This document shows, one piece after another, positions 1 through 5,025 of a stretch of 5,025 bases of DNA. Numbering within the stretch: position 1 is the first letter of the stretch; each line of letters begins with the position of its first letter. The notes under the pieces were generated by a model that saw only the letters and a list, made by a program, of their open reading frames with translations, had not been told where the DNA came from and did no database searches. A program made the position numbers and the translations under genes. Origin of the DNA: Sphingobacterium thalpophilum (GTDB lineage: Bacteria > Bacteroidota > Bacteroidia > Flavobacteriales > Flavobacteriaceae); assembly GCA_943328865.2 (NCBI GenBank), contig CALQBR020000134.1, positions 1 to 5,025 of the forward strand, written 5' to 3'.

Positions 1-1768
1 CCGCTTGAAATTCTTCCATTACCGGCTTCATCGTACTTTCGGGGATATCTGCAATCCTAATATACATTAGACCATCAATGGCATTATTGAATTTTGGATC
101 GACATTGAAAGCAACTACCCTAGCATTTTGTTTGATGTATTTCTTAATCAACACCGGTAATCTTAGATTTCCTGGTTCCAGCTCATCTATAATTTTATCG
201 AATTTATTTAAATCCGATTCGGCTTCATCGAAGATGAAATCTTTTTCAGCGTCTTTTAGCTTTACTTTATATTCTTTTTTTGGATAAATATACTGTGCAA
301 TATAAGGGTCGTAGTAATTGGACTTCATAAATTCAATCATCAAGGATTTCGAGAAATCTGAAAATTGATTGCTGATACTTACCCCGCCCAGCAGAAATTT
401 ATGTTCTGGATAGCGTAAGGTGGTATGAATGATCCCTTTCCAAAGCAAGAAAAGAGGCATCGGTTTTTGTTGGTATTCCTTGATGATAAATGCACGACCC
501 ATTTCAATAGATCTGTGCATCATTTGATGCAGCTCAGGTTCAAATCGGAAAAGGTCGTTTAAGTAAAAGCCTTCTATTCCATGTTTTGGATAAATTTCGG
601 AGCCCAATCCCATGCGATAGGCACCAGCAACTTGCTTGGTGTCTTCATCCCAAAGAAACATGTGGTGGTAGTAATTGTCATATTTATCCAAATCGATAGA
701 TTCATTTGTACCTTCGCCAACTTCCCGGAAAGTAACCTCACGCAATCGCCCAATTTCATGGAGTATGTTTGGAATTTTATTAGCTTCTGCAAAAAATACC
801 TCGTAATTTTTACTCTGTAATAATCGGCAATCGGAATTCCGAAGTGACACGACTTCGTTAATCATGTTTTCTTGACTCGCAGCGTTTACAATTGCTTTTG
901 GGCTTTTGGGAAGCTTTAGATTGGCCGTAGGCAAAAAAGGAACTTCCTTATCAAAAGGACTCGCTAAGCGGTAGGTTTTTCTTCTCAAGAAATCGGAATA
1001 TTCTTCTATTGAGGCATATTCGTTTTGCTCAGCAACGGAAATAGGCTTTCCAATTCGGACTTTTATAGCGCGGTGTTTTTGACTAAAGAGTTCCGATGGT
1101 AATTTTGCCGTTCTAAGTGTTCCGTTTATTTTGGAGAGTAGGTAAAAAAATCGACTGTTTTTAGCATGAAAATAAATAGGCACTACTGGAACTTGGGCTT
1201 TACGGATGACTTTTATAGCACCTTCTTCCCAAGGTTTATCGACCATTAGCTTTCCTGCTTTATACGTAGAGACCTCACCCGCAGGAAATATTCCCAATGG
1301 TTTACCATCACTTAAATGACGGAAGGTTTCCTTAATCCCAATCACACTTGATTTTGCATCTTTGTGGTTTTCAAAAGGATTTACAGGCATGATATATTTT
1401 TTCAGTGGCTGAATGCGGTGCAAAAGGAAATTGGCGATAATTTTAAAATTTGGTTCTCTTTCCAGCATCATTTTCAGCAGTAAAACACCATCTATACCTC
1501 CTAATGGATGGTTTGAAATGGTGATGTAAGCTCCGTCTTTTGGTAAACGTTTTAAATCTTCCTCTGGAATTTCGAATTTTATCTGAAGATCGTCTAATAT
1601 GGCATTAAGAAATACAACATCTGATAGGTGCTTGTTCTTGTTGTAGATTTTGTTAAGCGTTGAGATCTTAAGAATCTTCATCAACAACCAGCCCGAAAAA
1701 GTCCCGAAAACCCCGTACTTATCTGTATTTATTGCTTTTGCAACTTCTTTTGCAGTAACTAAACCCAT
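1..1768 (-). CDS. olsF: Bifunctional aminolipid acyltransferase (PlsC + OlsB-like/hemolysin-type GNAT), OlsF-like, 3' end cut by window
   Basis: The minus strand is open from an ATG at 1768 to the left edge (589 whole codons, no stop), so only the extreme C-terminus is missing if it has the roughly 600 residues I expect for this family. Seen in the N-terminal half, a PlsC-type glycerolipid O-acyltransferase: NHPLGGID with His87 and Asp93, a FPAGE block ending at Glu165, and VPVVPIYF around Pro197. Seen in the C-terminal half (about residues 300-560), a putative-hemolysin/OlsB-type N-acyltransferase: FREVGEGT (Glu352), EMGR (422-425) and GGVSIS (461-466). Known of OlsF: the GNAT domain N-acylates ornithine from 3-hydroxyacyl-ACP and the PlsC domain then O-acylates the hydroxyl, giving ornithine lipid at the inner membrane. 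Homologues occur in Bacteroidota. Inferred: this is the same enzyme; a glycine-lipid synthase (GlsF-like) is the main alternative, since sequence alone does not reveal the amino acid used. No signal peptide or clear membrane span is visible. It is transcribed divergently from xth. Confidence 0.85.
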   Translation of the reverse strand, partial: MGLVTAKEVAKAINTDKYGVFGTFSGWLLMKILKISTLNKIYNKNKHLSDVVFLNAILDDLQIKFEIPEEDLKRLPKDGAYITISNHPLGGIDGVLLLKMMLEREPNFKIIANFLLHRIQPLKKYIMPVNPFENHKDAKSSVIGIKETFRHLSDGKPLGIFPAGEVSTYKAGKLMVDKPWEEGAIKVIRKAQVPVVPIYFHAKNSRFFYLLSKINGTLRTAKLPSELFSQKHRAIKVRIGKPISVAEQNEYASIEEYSDFLRRKTYRLASPFDKEVPFLPTANLKLPKSPKAIVNAASQENMINEVVSLRNSDCRLLQSKNYEVFFAEANKIPNILHEIGRLREVTFREVGEGTNESIDLDKYDNYYHHMFLWDEDTKQVAGAYRMGLGSEIYPKHGIEGFYLNDLFRFEPELHQMMHRSIEMGRAFIIKEYQQKPMPLFLLWKGIIHTTLRYPEHKFLLGGVSISNQFSDFSKSLMIEFMKSNYYDPYIAQYIYPKKEYKVKLKDAEKDFIFDEAESDLNKFDKIIDELEPGNLRLPVLIKKYIKQNARVVAFNVDPKFNNAIDGLMYIRIADIPESTMKPVMEEFQA

Positions 1769-1793
1769 GTATGATTTGTTTTAGAACAGTAAA

Positions 1794-1801
1794 CAAAGAT
1801 A
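1794..1801 (-). promoter_or_regulatory. Candidate Bacteroidota -7 box for the olsF-like gene
   Basis: Read on the minus strand this is TATCTTTG, a full match to the TAnnTTTG -7 element used by the Bacteroidota primary sigma factor. It lies 25 bases before the ATG at 1768, so the transcript would start near 1787 with a leader of about 19 bases. No TTG -33 element is present 17-23 bases upstream, so the assignment rests on the -7 box and its position only. Confidence 0.5.
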
Positions 1802-1879
1802 GAAAAAAACCCGAGTCTAGCATTAAAGAACGAGCCGATTTTCTTTGATTTTTCTATATCGTAGATTCTCCTTTTTTAG

Positions 1880-1887
1880 TATATTTG
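1880..1887 (+). promoter_or_regulatory. Candidate Bacteroidota -7 box for the xth-ompA-like unit
   Basis: TATATTTG matches TAnnTTTG and ends 22 bases before the xth ATG at 1910, predicting a start near 1894 and a leader of about 15 bases. There is no TTG at the expected -33 distance; the nearest TTTG (1844-1847) is too far upstream. The leader lacks a purine-rich Shine-Dalgarno, which is usual in this phylum. Confidence 0.5.
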
Positions 1888-1909
1888 GAACACTAAACTC
1901 AAGAACCCC

Positions 1910-2671
1910 ATGAAAATTATTTCCTATAATGTTAACGGAATTCGTGCTGCCATCACCAAAGGATTTATCGAATGGTTGCAACAGGCTAATCCGGATGTTA
2001 TCTGCCTTCAGGAAATAAAAGCTACAGAGGATCAGATACCGGTTTTGGATATTGAAATGGCAGGCTACCCCTATCAGTATTATTTTCCAGCAACTAAAAA
2101 AGGATACAGTGGCGTGGCGATTTTGTCCAAAACTAAACCACAAAACGTCGTTTTTGGAACAGGAATCGAACACATGGATTTTGAAGGAAGAAATCTTAGA
2201 GTTGATTTTGACGATTTTTCCGTGATGAGTTTGTATTTGCCATCAGGTACTAATATTGAACGATTAAGCCATAAATTTAAGTTTATGGATGATTTTCATC
2301 AATATATTGACAAGCTAAAAACTACCATTCCAAATCTGGTGATTTGTGGAGACTATAACATTTGTCATGAAAAGATAGACATACACGATCCAATTCGCAA
2401 TGCTAAAGTATCCGGTTTCCTTCCTGAGGAAAGGGCTTGGTTAGATGCATTTATGAAAAGTGGTTTTATTGATAGTTTTCGTCACTTCAACAAAGAACCA
2501 CATCATTACAGCTGGTGGAGTTACAGAGCTGGTGCTAGAGGAAATAACAAAGGATGGCGAATTGACTATAATATGGTCAGCGAACCCTTAAAAGAGAAAC
2601 TAAAAAGAGCTGTAATTTTACCTGAAGCCAAACATTCTGACCATTGTCCAATTTTGGTAGAATTAGAATAA
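1910..2671 (+). CDS. xth: Exodeoxyribonuclease III / AP endonuclease (EEP family)
   Basis: This is a complete 253-residue protein of the exonuclease III branch of the endonuclease/exonuclease/phosphatase fold. It would cleave DNA 5' to abasic sites in base excision repair and remove 3' blocking groups, in the cytoplasm and with a divalent metal. The family residues are present in order: Asn7 in SYNVNG, Glu35 in LQEIK, Tyr109 in SLYLPSG, Asp148 and Asn150 in GDYN, Asp219 in GWRIDY, and the C-terminal Asp244-His245 pair in HSDHCP. The WW plus RAGARGNNKGWR stretch before Asp219 is also typical. The length is close to the usual 250-270 residues. The ATG start puts the SYNVNG strand at residue 5, as in homologues. 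It ends in two consecutive TAA codons. The next gene starts 34 bases downstream with no terminator between, so the two probably share a transcript. Confidence 0.95.
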   Translation: MKIISYNVNGIRAAITKGFIEWLQQANPDVICLQEIKATEDQIPVLDIEMAGYPYQYYFPATKKGYSGVAILSKTKPQNVVFGTGIEHMDFEGRNLRVDFDDFSVMSLYLPSGTNIERLSHKFKFMDDFHQYIDKLKTTIPNLVICGDYNICHEKIDIHDPIRNAKVSGFLPEERAWLDAFMKSGFIDSFRHFNKEPHHYSWWSYRAGARGNNKGWRIDYNMVSEPLKEKLKRAVILPEAKHSDHCPILVELE

Positions 2672-2705
2672 TAAATCAAGAACCCAAATTTAAAACTATA
2701 CGATA

Positions 2706-3764
2706 ATGATAAAAAAAATAACGCTAGGATTAGTAGTATTAGGCTTGATGACCTCATGTGTATCTAAAAAGGTGTACAATGATTTAGAAGCTAGATTCGG
2801 AGATTTGAAAAAGGAAAATCGCATTATGTCAATTCAAAACGATAGTCTTTCAAAAGCAAAAAACAAGTTGGATTTAAGCTATGCTGCTTTAAAATCGGAG
2901 TATGATAAATTGAAAGCAGAACGCGATAAATTAGCCGTTGATTATGCTACTGCTTCTAAAGGTTTAAAAACATTACAAGAGGCTTACCAAGCTTTGGAGA
3001 AAAACAGTGACGAATCACTGCAAGCCAATATGGCTCAAAACAGGGAGTTGTTAGCGCAGCTAGAAGCCAAAGAAAAAACATTGGCTGCCGAGAAAGACCG
3101 TTTGAACAAATCATTGCAAGCCAATATGGATCGAAACCAGGAGTTGTTAGCGCAACTAGAAGCCAAAGAAAAAGCATTGGCTGAAGAGAAAGACCGTTTG
3201 AGCAAATTGAATTCCGATTTAAAAGATCGTTCTGATAGGGTAAACGAATTGGAGAGCATGATTGCGGCAAAAGAAGCGGCTATGAAAAAGCTGAAAGAAA
3301 CCTTGTCTAAATCCCTAAAAGCGTTTGAAGGGAAAGGACTTACAGTACAACAAAAAGATGGAAAAGTATATGTTTCTATGGAAAATAAATTGCTTTTTGA
3401 ATCAGGGAGTTGGGCAGTGGGACCCGAAGGTAAAAAAGCAGTGGTTGCCGTAGGAAAAGTTTTAGGTGACAATCCCGAAATCGCTGTTTTAATTGAAGGT
3501 CACACCGATAATGACAAATTTGGAGGTGCTATGGGACAAATCGAAAACAACTGGGATCTTTCCACCAAAAGGGCCACCGCAATTGTGACTATTTTATCTG
3601 ATAATAAATCCGTTAAAAAAGAAAATCTTACTGCGGCAGGCAGAGGTGAATTTGCACCTTTGATGACTAATGACAGCGCTGAAGGCAAAGCCAAAAACAG
3701 AAGAATTGAGATTATTTTAACTCCAAAATTGGATGAGGTATCCAAGATATTAAATGAGTTGTAA
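2706..3764 (+). CDS. OmpA-family outer-membrane lipoprotein with coiled-coil spacer
   Basis: The 352-residue protein begins with a lipoprotein signal (two Lys, hydrophobic core, then LMTSC), so Cys18 is the predicted lipidated residue. The next residues are VSKK, not an acidic surface-export motif, which suggests the periplasmic face of the outer membrane. Residues about 25-205 are rich in Lys, Glu, Leu and Ala and should form a long coiled coil; residues 104-167 are a tandem repeat of a 32-residue unit. The C-terminal OmpA domain (about 210-340) shows IEGHTDN with Asp268, NNWDLSTKRA with Arg289, AAGRGE and NRRIEII. Asp268 and Arg289 correspond to the OmpA residues that bind diaminopimelate. 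The spacing between them is longer than in classical OmpA and resembles the MotB-like NW(D/E)LS variant. Inferred role: a tether between outer membrane and peptidoglycan. There is no beta-barrel. It lies 34 bases after xth and is followed by a strong terminator. The exact physiological role is unknown. Confidence 0.9.
   Translation: MIKKITLGLVVLGLMTSCVSKKVYNDLEARFGDLKKENRIMSIQNDSLSKAKNKLDLSYAALKSEYDKLKAERDKLAVDYATASKGLKTLQEAYQALEKNSDESLQANMAQNRELLAQLEAKEKTLAAEKDRLNKSLQANMDRNQELLAQLEAKEKALAEEKDRLSKLNSDLKDRSDRVNELESMIAAKEAAMKKLKETLSKSLKAFEGKGLTVQQKDGKVYVSMENKLLFESGSWAVGPEGKKAVVAVGKVLGDNPEIAVLIEGHTDNDKFGGAMGQIENNWDLSTKRATAIVTILSDNKSVKKENLTAAGRGEFAPLMTNDSAEGKAKNRRIEIILTPKLDEVSKILNEL
3015..3206 (+). 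repeat. Tandem 96-bp direct repeat inside the OmpA-like gene (two units)
   Basis: Unit 1 is 3015-3110 (residues 104-135) and unit 2 is 3111-3206 (residues 136-167); they abut exactly and stay in frame. By hand alignment 86 of 96 bases and 26 of 32 residues agree. Both units begin SLQANM and contain ELLAQLEAKEK and EKDRL. A period of 32 residues equals three heptads plus one hendecad, so the duplication can lengthen the coiled coil without disrupting it. I see no third recognisable copy on either side. Confidence 0.95.
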
Positions 3765-3790
3765 TCATTAATTGGTGTTCCATATAAAAT

Positions 3791-3825
3791 AAAGGTTCGG
3801 AGTTTTACTTCGGACCTTTTCTTTT
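3791..3825 (+). terminator. Intrinsic terminator after the OmpA-like gene
   Basis: The arms 3791-3802 (AAAGGTTCGGAG) and 3808-3819 (CTTCGGACCTTT) form a 12-bp stem with two G-T wobbles around a TTTTA loop, followed by a T-rich run (3820-3825). It begins 26 bases after the stop codon at 3764 and separates this unit from the aldo/keto reductase. In the reverse direction the tail is T-rich too (TTTATTTTATA), so some bidirectional activity is possible, though no gene points at it from the right. Confidence 0.9.
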
Positions 3826-3831
3826 GTCATT

Positions 3832-3847
3832 TACCTTTGTACCTTTG
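3832..3847 (+). promoter_or_regulatory. Two tandem TACCTTTG -7 boxes before the aldo/keto reductase
   Basis: TACCTTTG occurs twice back to back (3832-3839 and 3840-3847), each copy a full TAnnTTTG match. The copies end 34 and 26 bases before the ATG at 3874, predicting starts near 3846 and 3854. Neither has a TTG at the normal -33 distance; that region is taken up by the preceding terminator. The second box also forms the left arm of a small inverted repeat, CTTTG-CGG-CAAAG (3843-3855), which is short and of uncertain meaning. Confidence 0.55.
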
Positions 3848-3873
3848 CGGCAAAGCATCTCAGAATCCAAAAT

Positions 3874-4911
3874 ATGAAATATACGACCCTCCCTAATACC
3901 GATATCAAAGTCAGCAAAATTTGTCTCGGCACGATGACTTTTGGTCAACAAAATACCGAAGCAGAAGCGCATGATCAATTGGATTTTGCTTTGCAACACG
4001 GCGTTAATTTCATAGACACGGCCGAGATGTATTCGACACCTGCTAGAGTGGAGACCTATGGCGCTACTGAAAAAATGATTGGGAATTGGTTTAAAAAATC
4101 GGGAAAACGAGATGCCGTTGTTTTGGCTACTAAAATTGGCGGTCCTAATCGCGGTTTGGAATACATGCGTGATGATTTACATTTCAACACCAAAAGTTTG
4201 GCACTATCGGTTGACAAAAGTTTACAGCGGCTTCAAACAGACTATATCGATTTGTATCAGTTGCACTGGCCAGAGCGCAAATCTAATATGTTTGGTCAGC
4301 GTGGATTTAAAATGCAAGAGGATGCTTGGCAAGACAATATCCAAGATGTCTTAGAAGCATTACAAGAATTAATCCGACAAGGAAAAATTAAAACGATTGG
4401 CGTTTCTAATGAAACACCATGGGGATTAATGCGTTTTATGGAAGAAAGCAGAAAACACCAGTTACCCAAAATGATTACGATACAAAATCCCTATTCCTTA
4501 TTAAATAGAACGTTTGAAGTGGGGCTTTCTGAGGTTTGCCATCGCGAAAACGTGGGGTTATTAGCCTACTCTCCATTAGCGTTTGGGGTACTCTCTGGAA
4601 AATTTTTAACTGGCGCAGCACTTCCTAAGGCACGAATCAATTTATTTCCTCAATTCTCCCGTTACAATAGCGAAAATACCCGAGAAGCTTCTAAAAGATA
4701 CCGCCAAGTTGCGCAAGATTTTGGATTGACATTAACAGAATTGTCTTTGGCATTTATTGCCCAACAACCTTTTGTAACCAGTACCATCATTGGCGCTACA
4801 AATCTGGAACAATTACAAGAGAACATCAATACCATAAAAGTTGAACTTACTCCAGCAATGTTGCAAGCAATTGAAGAAGTTCAAAATAGTATTCCAGATC
4901 CTGCACCGTAA
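3874..4911 (+). CDS. tas: Aldo/keto reductase, Tas type
   Basis: This complete 345-residue protein is an NADP(H)-dependent aldo/keto reductase with a single (beta/alpha)8 barrel, acting in the cytoplasm. The catalytic tetrad is visible: Asp48 in FIDTAEMY, Tyr53, Lys87 in ATKIGG, and His131 in LYQLHWP. Ser178-Asn179 in GVSNET and the C-terminal IIGATNLEQL (305-314) match the cofactor-binding segments. From memory of the family it resembles E. coli Tas (346 residues) over its whole length, including GTMTFG, the IQNPYSLLNR block, FEVGL and the terminal PAP. Tas was named for suppressing tyrosine auxotrophy in E. coli; its natural substrate is not settled, so no substrate is assigned here. The ATG at 3874 gives the expected N-terminus. 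Two successive TAA codons end the gene. It stands alone between a terminator and a convergent gene, with its own promoter. Confidence 0.93.
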   Translation: MKYTTLPNTDIKVSKICLGTMTFGQQNTEAEAHDQLDFALQHGVNFIDTAEMYSTPARVETYGATEKMIGNWFKKSGKRDAVVLATKIGGPNRGLEYMRDDLHFNTKSLALSVDKSLQRLQTDYIDLYQLHWPERKSNMFGQRGFKMQEDAWQDNIQDVLEALQELIRQGKIKTIGVSNETPWGLMRFMEESRKHQLPKMITIQNPYSLLNRTFEVGLSEVCHRENVGLLAYSPLAFGVLSGKFLTGAALPKARINLFPQFSRYNSENTREASKRYRQVAQDFGLTLTELSLAFIAQQPFVTSTIIGATNLEQLQENINTIKVELTPAMLQAIEEVQNSIPDPAP

Positions 4912-4951
4912 TAAAATCTGGTTTTAACCATTTATGATTTGCGGAATCAAT
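4912..4951. other. Short convergent intergenic gap, no strong terminator seen
   Basis: This gap lies between two converging genes, where a bidirectional terminator would be expected. The only candidates are a 5-bp inverted repeat, TGGTT-TT-AACCA (4919-4930), whose loop is too tight for a good hairpin, and a 4-bp GATT/AATC pair (4937-4949). Neither is followed by a clear T tract. Termination may be weak or may occur inside the opposing gene. Confidence 0.3.
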
Positions 4952-5025
4952 CTATTGCAATTCTAGTTTTTCTAACTGTTCGAGAACTTCTTTGAAATCA
5001 GGCCGTTTGGGAATAGCCGTTTGGA
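4952..5025 (-). CDS. C-terminal end of a convergent gene, function unknown (partial)
   Basis: The minus strand has a TAG stop at 4954-4952 preceded by 23 open codons reaching the right edge. They read as a plausible charged, helical C-terminus that includes PKRPDFKEVLEQLEKLE and ends ELQ. The other two minus-strand frames are interrupted by stops within this stretch, and the composition is typical of real coding sequence in this window. RPDFKEVLEQL recalls the RPxF segment at the end of protein kinase domains, but 23 residues are too few to assign a family. The gene converges on the aldo/keto reductase with about 40 bases between the stops. Confidence 0.55.
   Translation of the reverse strand, partial: QTAIPKRPDFKEVLEQLEKLELQ

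Noticed and set aside
78..820. Plus-strand open frames at 78-287 and 581-820, and a minus-strand frame at 574-792, inside the acyltransferase region.
   Set aside because: The OlsF-like reading frame covers this whole stretch with conserved family motifs; these are shadows in other frames.
1802..1850. The T-rich run read on the minus strand in the divergent region as a terminator for upstream transcription.
   Set aside because: No stem precedes it: the GGCTCG and ACTCGGG segments are similar in the same orientation, not complementary. No gene would terminate there.
1823..2173. A minus-strand open frame of 116 codons overlapping the start of xth and the divergent promoter region.
   Set aside because: It overlaps the conserved N-terminus of xth, shows no recognisable motif, and its composition (many Phe, Cys and Ser) is typical of antisense reading of AT-rich genes.
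1899..2685. The same 10-mer TCAAGAACCC just before xth (1899-1908) and just before the OmpA-like gene (2676-2685).
   Set aside because: Two copies of a 10-mer at different distances from the two starts, with no extended similarity or symmetry, are within what chance allows. No regulator can be tied to it.
3035..3472. A long open frame on the minus strand (145 codons) opposite the OmpA-like gene, with another at 2956-3270.
   Set aside because: Both are antisense to a clearly real gene and mirror its Lys/Glu/Leu-rich codons. The internal repeat makes the antisense frame look repetitive, and neither resembles a known family.
3843..3855. The inverted repeat CTTTG-CGG-CAAAG as a possible operator or riboswitch stem before the aldo/keto reductase.
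   Set aside because: The stem is only 5 bp, half of it is the -7 box itself, and the predicted leader is about 20 bases, too short for a riboswitch.

Overview
The window looks like chromosomal DNA of a Bacteroidota member, most likely Flavobacterium or a close relative. The reasons are the low GC content, AT-rich codon choice, absence of strong Shine-Dalgarno sequences, start-proximal boxes matching the Bacteroidota -7 element TAnnTTTG, and the protein families present. I see no mobile element, CRISPR array, tRNA or rRNA. This is an ordinary housekeeping and envelope region, and I did not find a convincing undescribed system in it.

Layout. Positions 1-1768 (minus strand) hold almost all of a two-domain acyltransferase whose C-terminus runs off the left edge. 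It has an N-terminal PlsC-type O-acyltransferase and a C-terminal hemolysin-like (OlsB-type) N-acyltransferase. This is the architecture of OlsF, the bifunctional enzyme for ornithine (or possibly glycine) aminolipids. A 141-base divergent intergenic region (1769-1909) has a candidate -7 box for each direction. On the plus strand, 1910-2671 encodes an exonuclease III-family AP endonuclease (xth). After a 34-base gap, 2706-3764 encodes an OmpA-family lipoprotein with a long coiled coil and a peptidoglycan-binding C-terminus. A strong intrinsic hairpin terminator follows at 3791-3825. Next come two tandem TACCTTTG boxes (3832-3847) and an aldo/keto reductase of the E. coli Tas type (3874-4911). 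At the right edge (4952-5025, minus strand) are the last 23 codons of a convergent gene that I could not identify.

How the genes relate. The acyltransferase and the OmpA-like lipoprotein both concern the envelope (membrane aminolipid synthesis and tethering of the outer membrane to the cell wall), but they are divergently transcribed. The xth and ompA-like genes probably share a transcript, since no terminator or promoter is visible between them, although their functions are unrelated. The aldo/keto reductase is insulated by the terminator and has its own promoter. The points most worth a second look are a recent 96-bp tandem duplication in the OmpA-like coiled coil, the HX5D spacing of the PlsC active site, and the doubled -7 boxes before the reductase.
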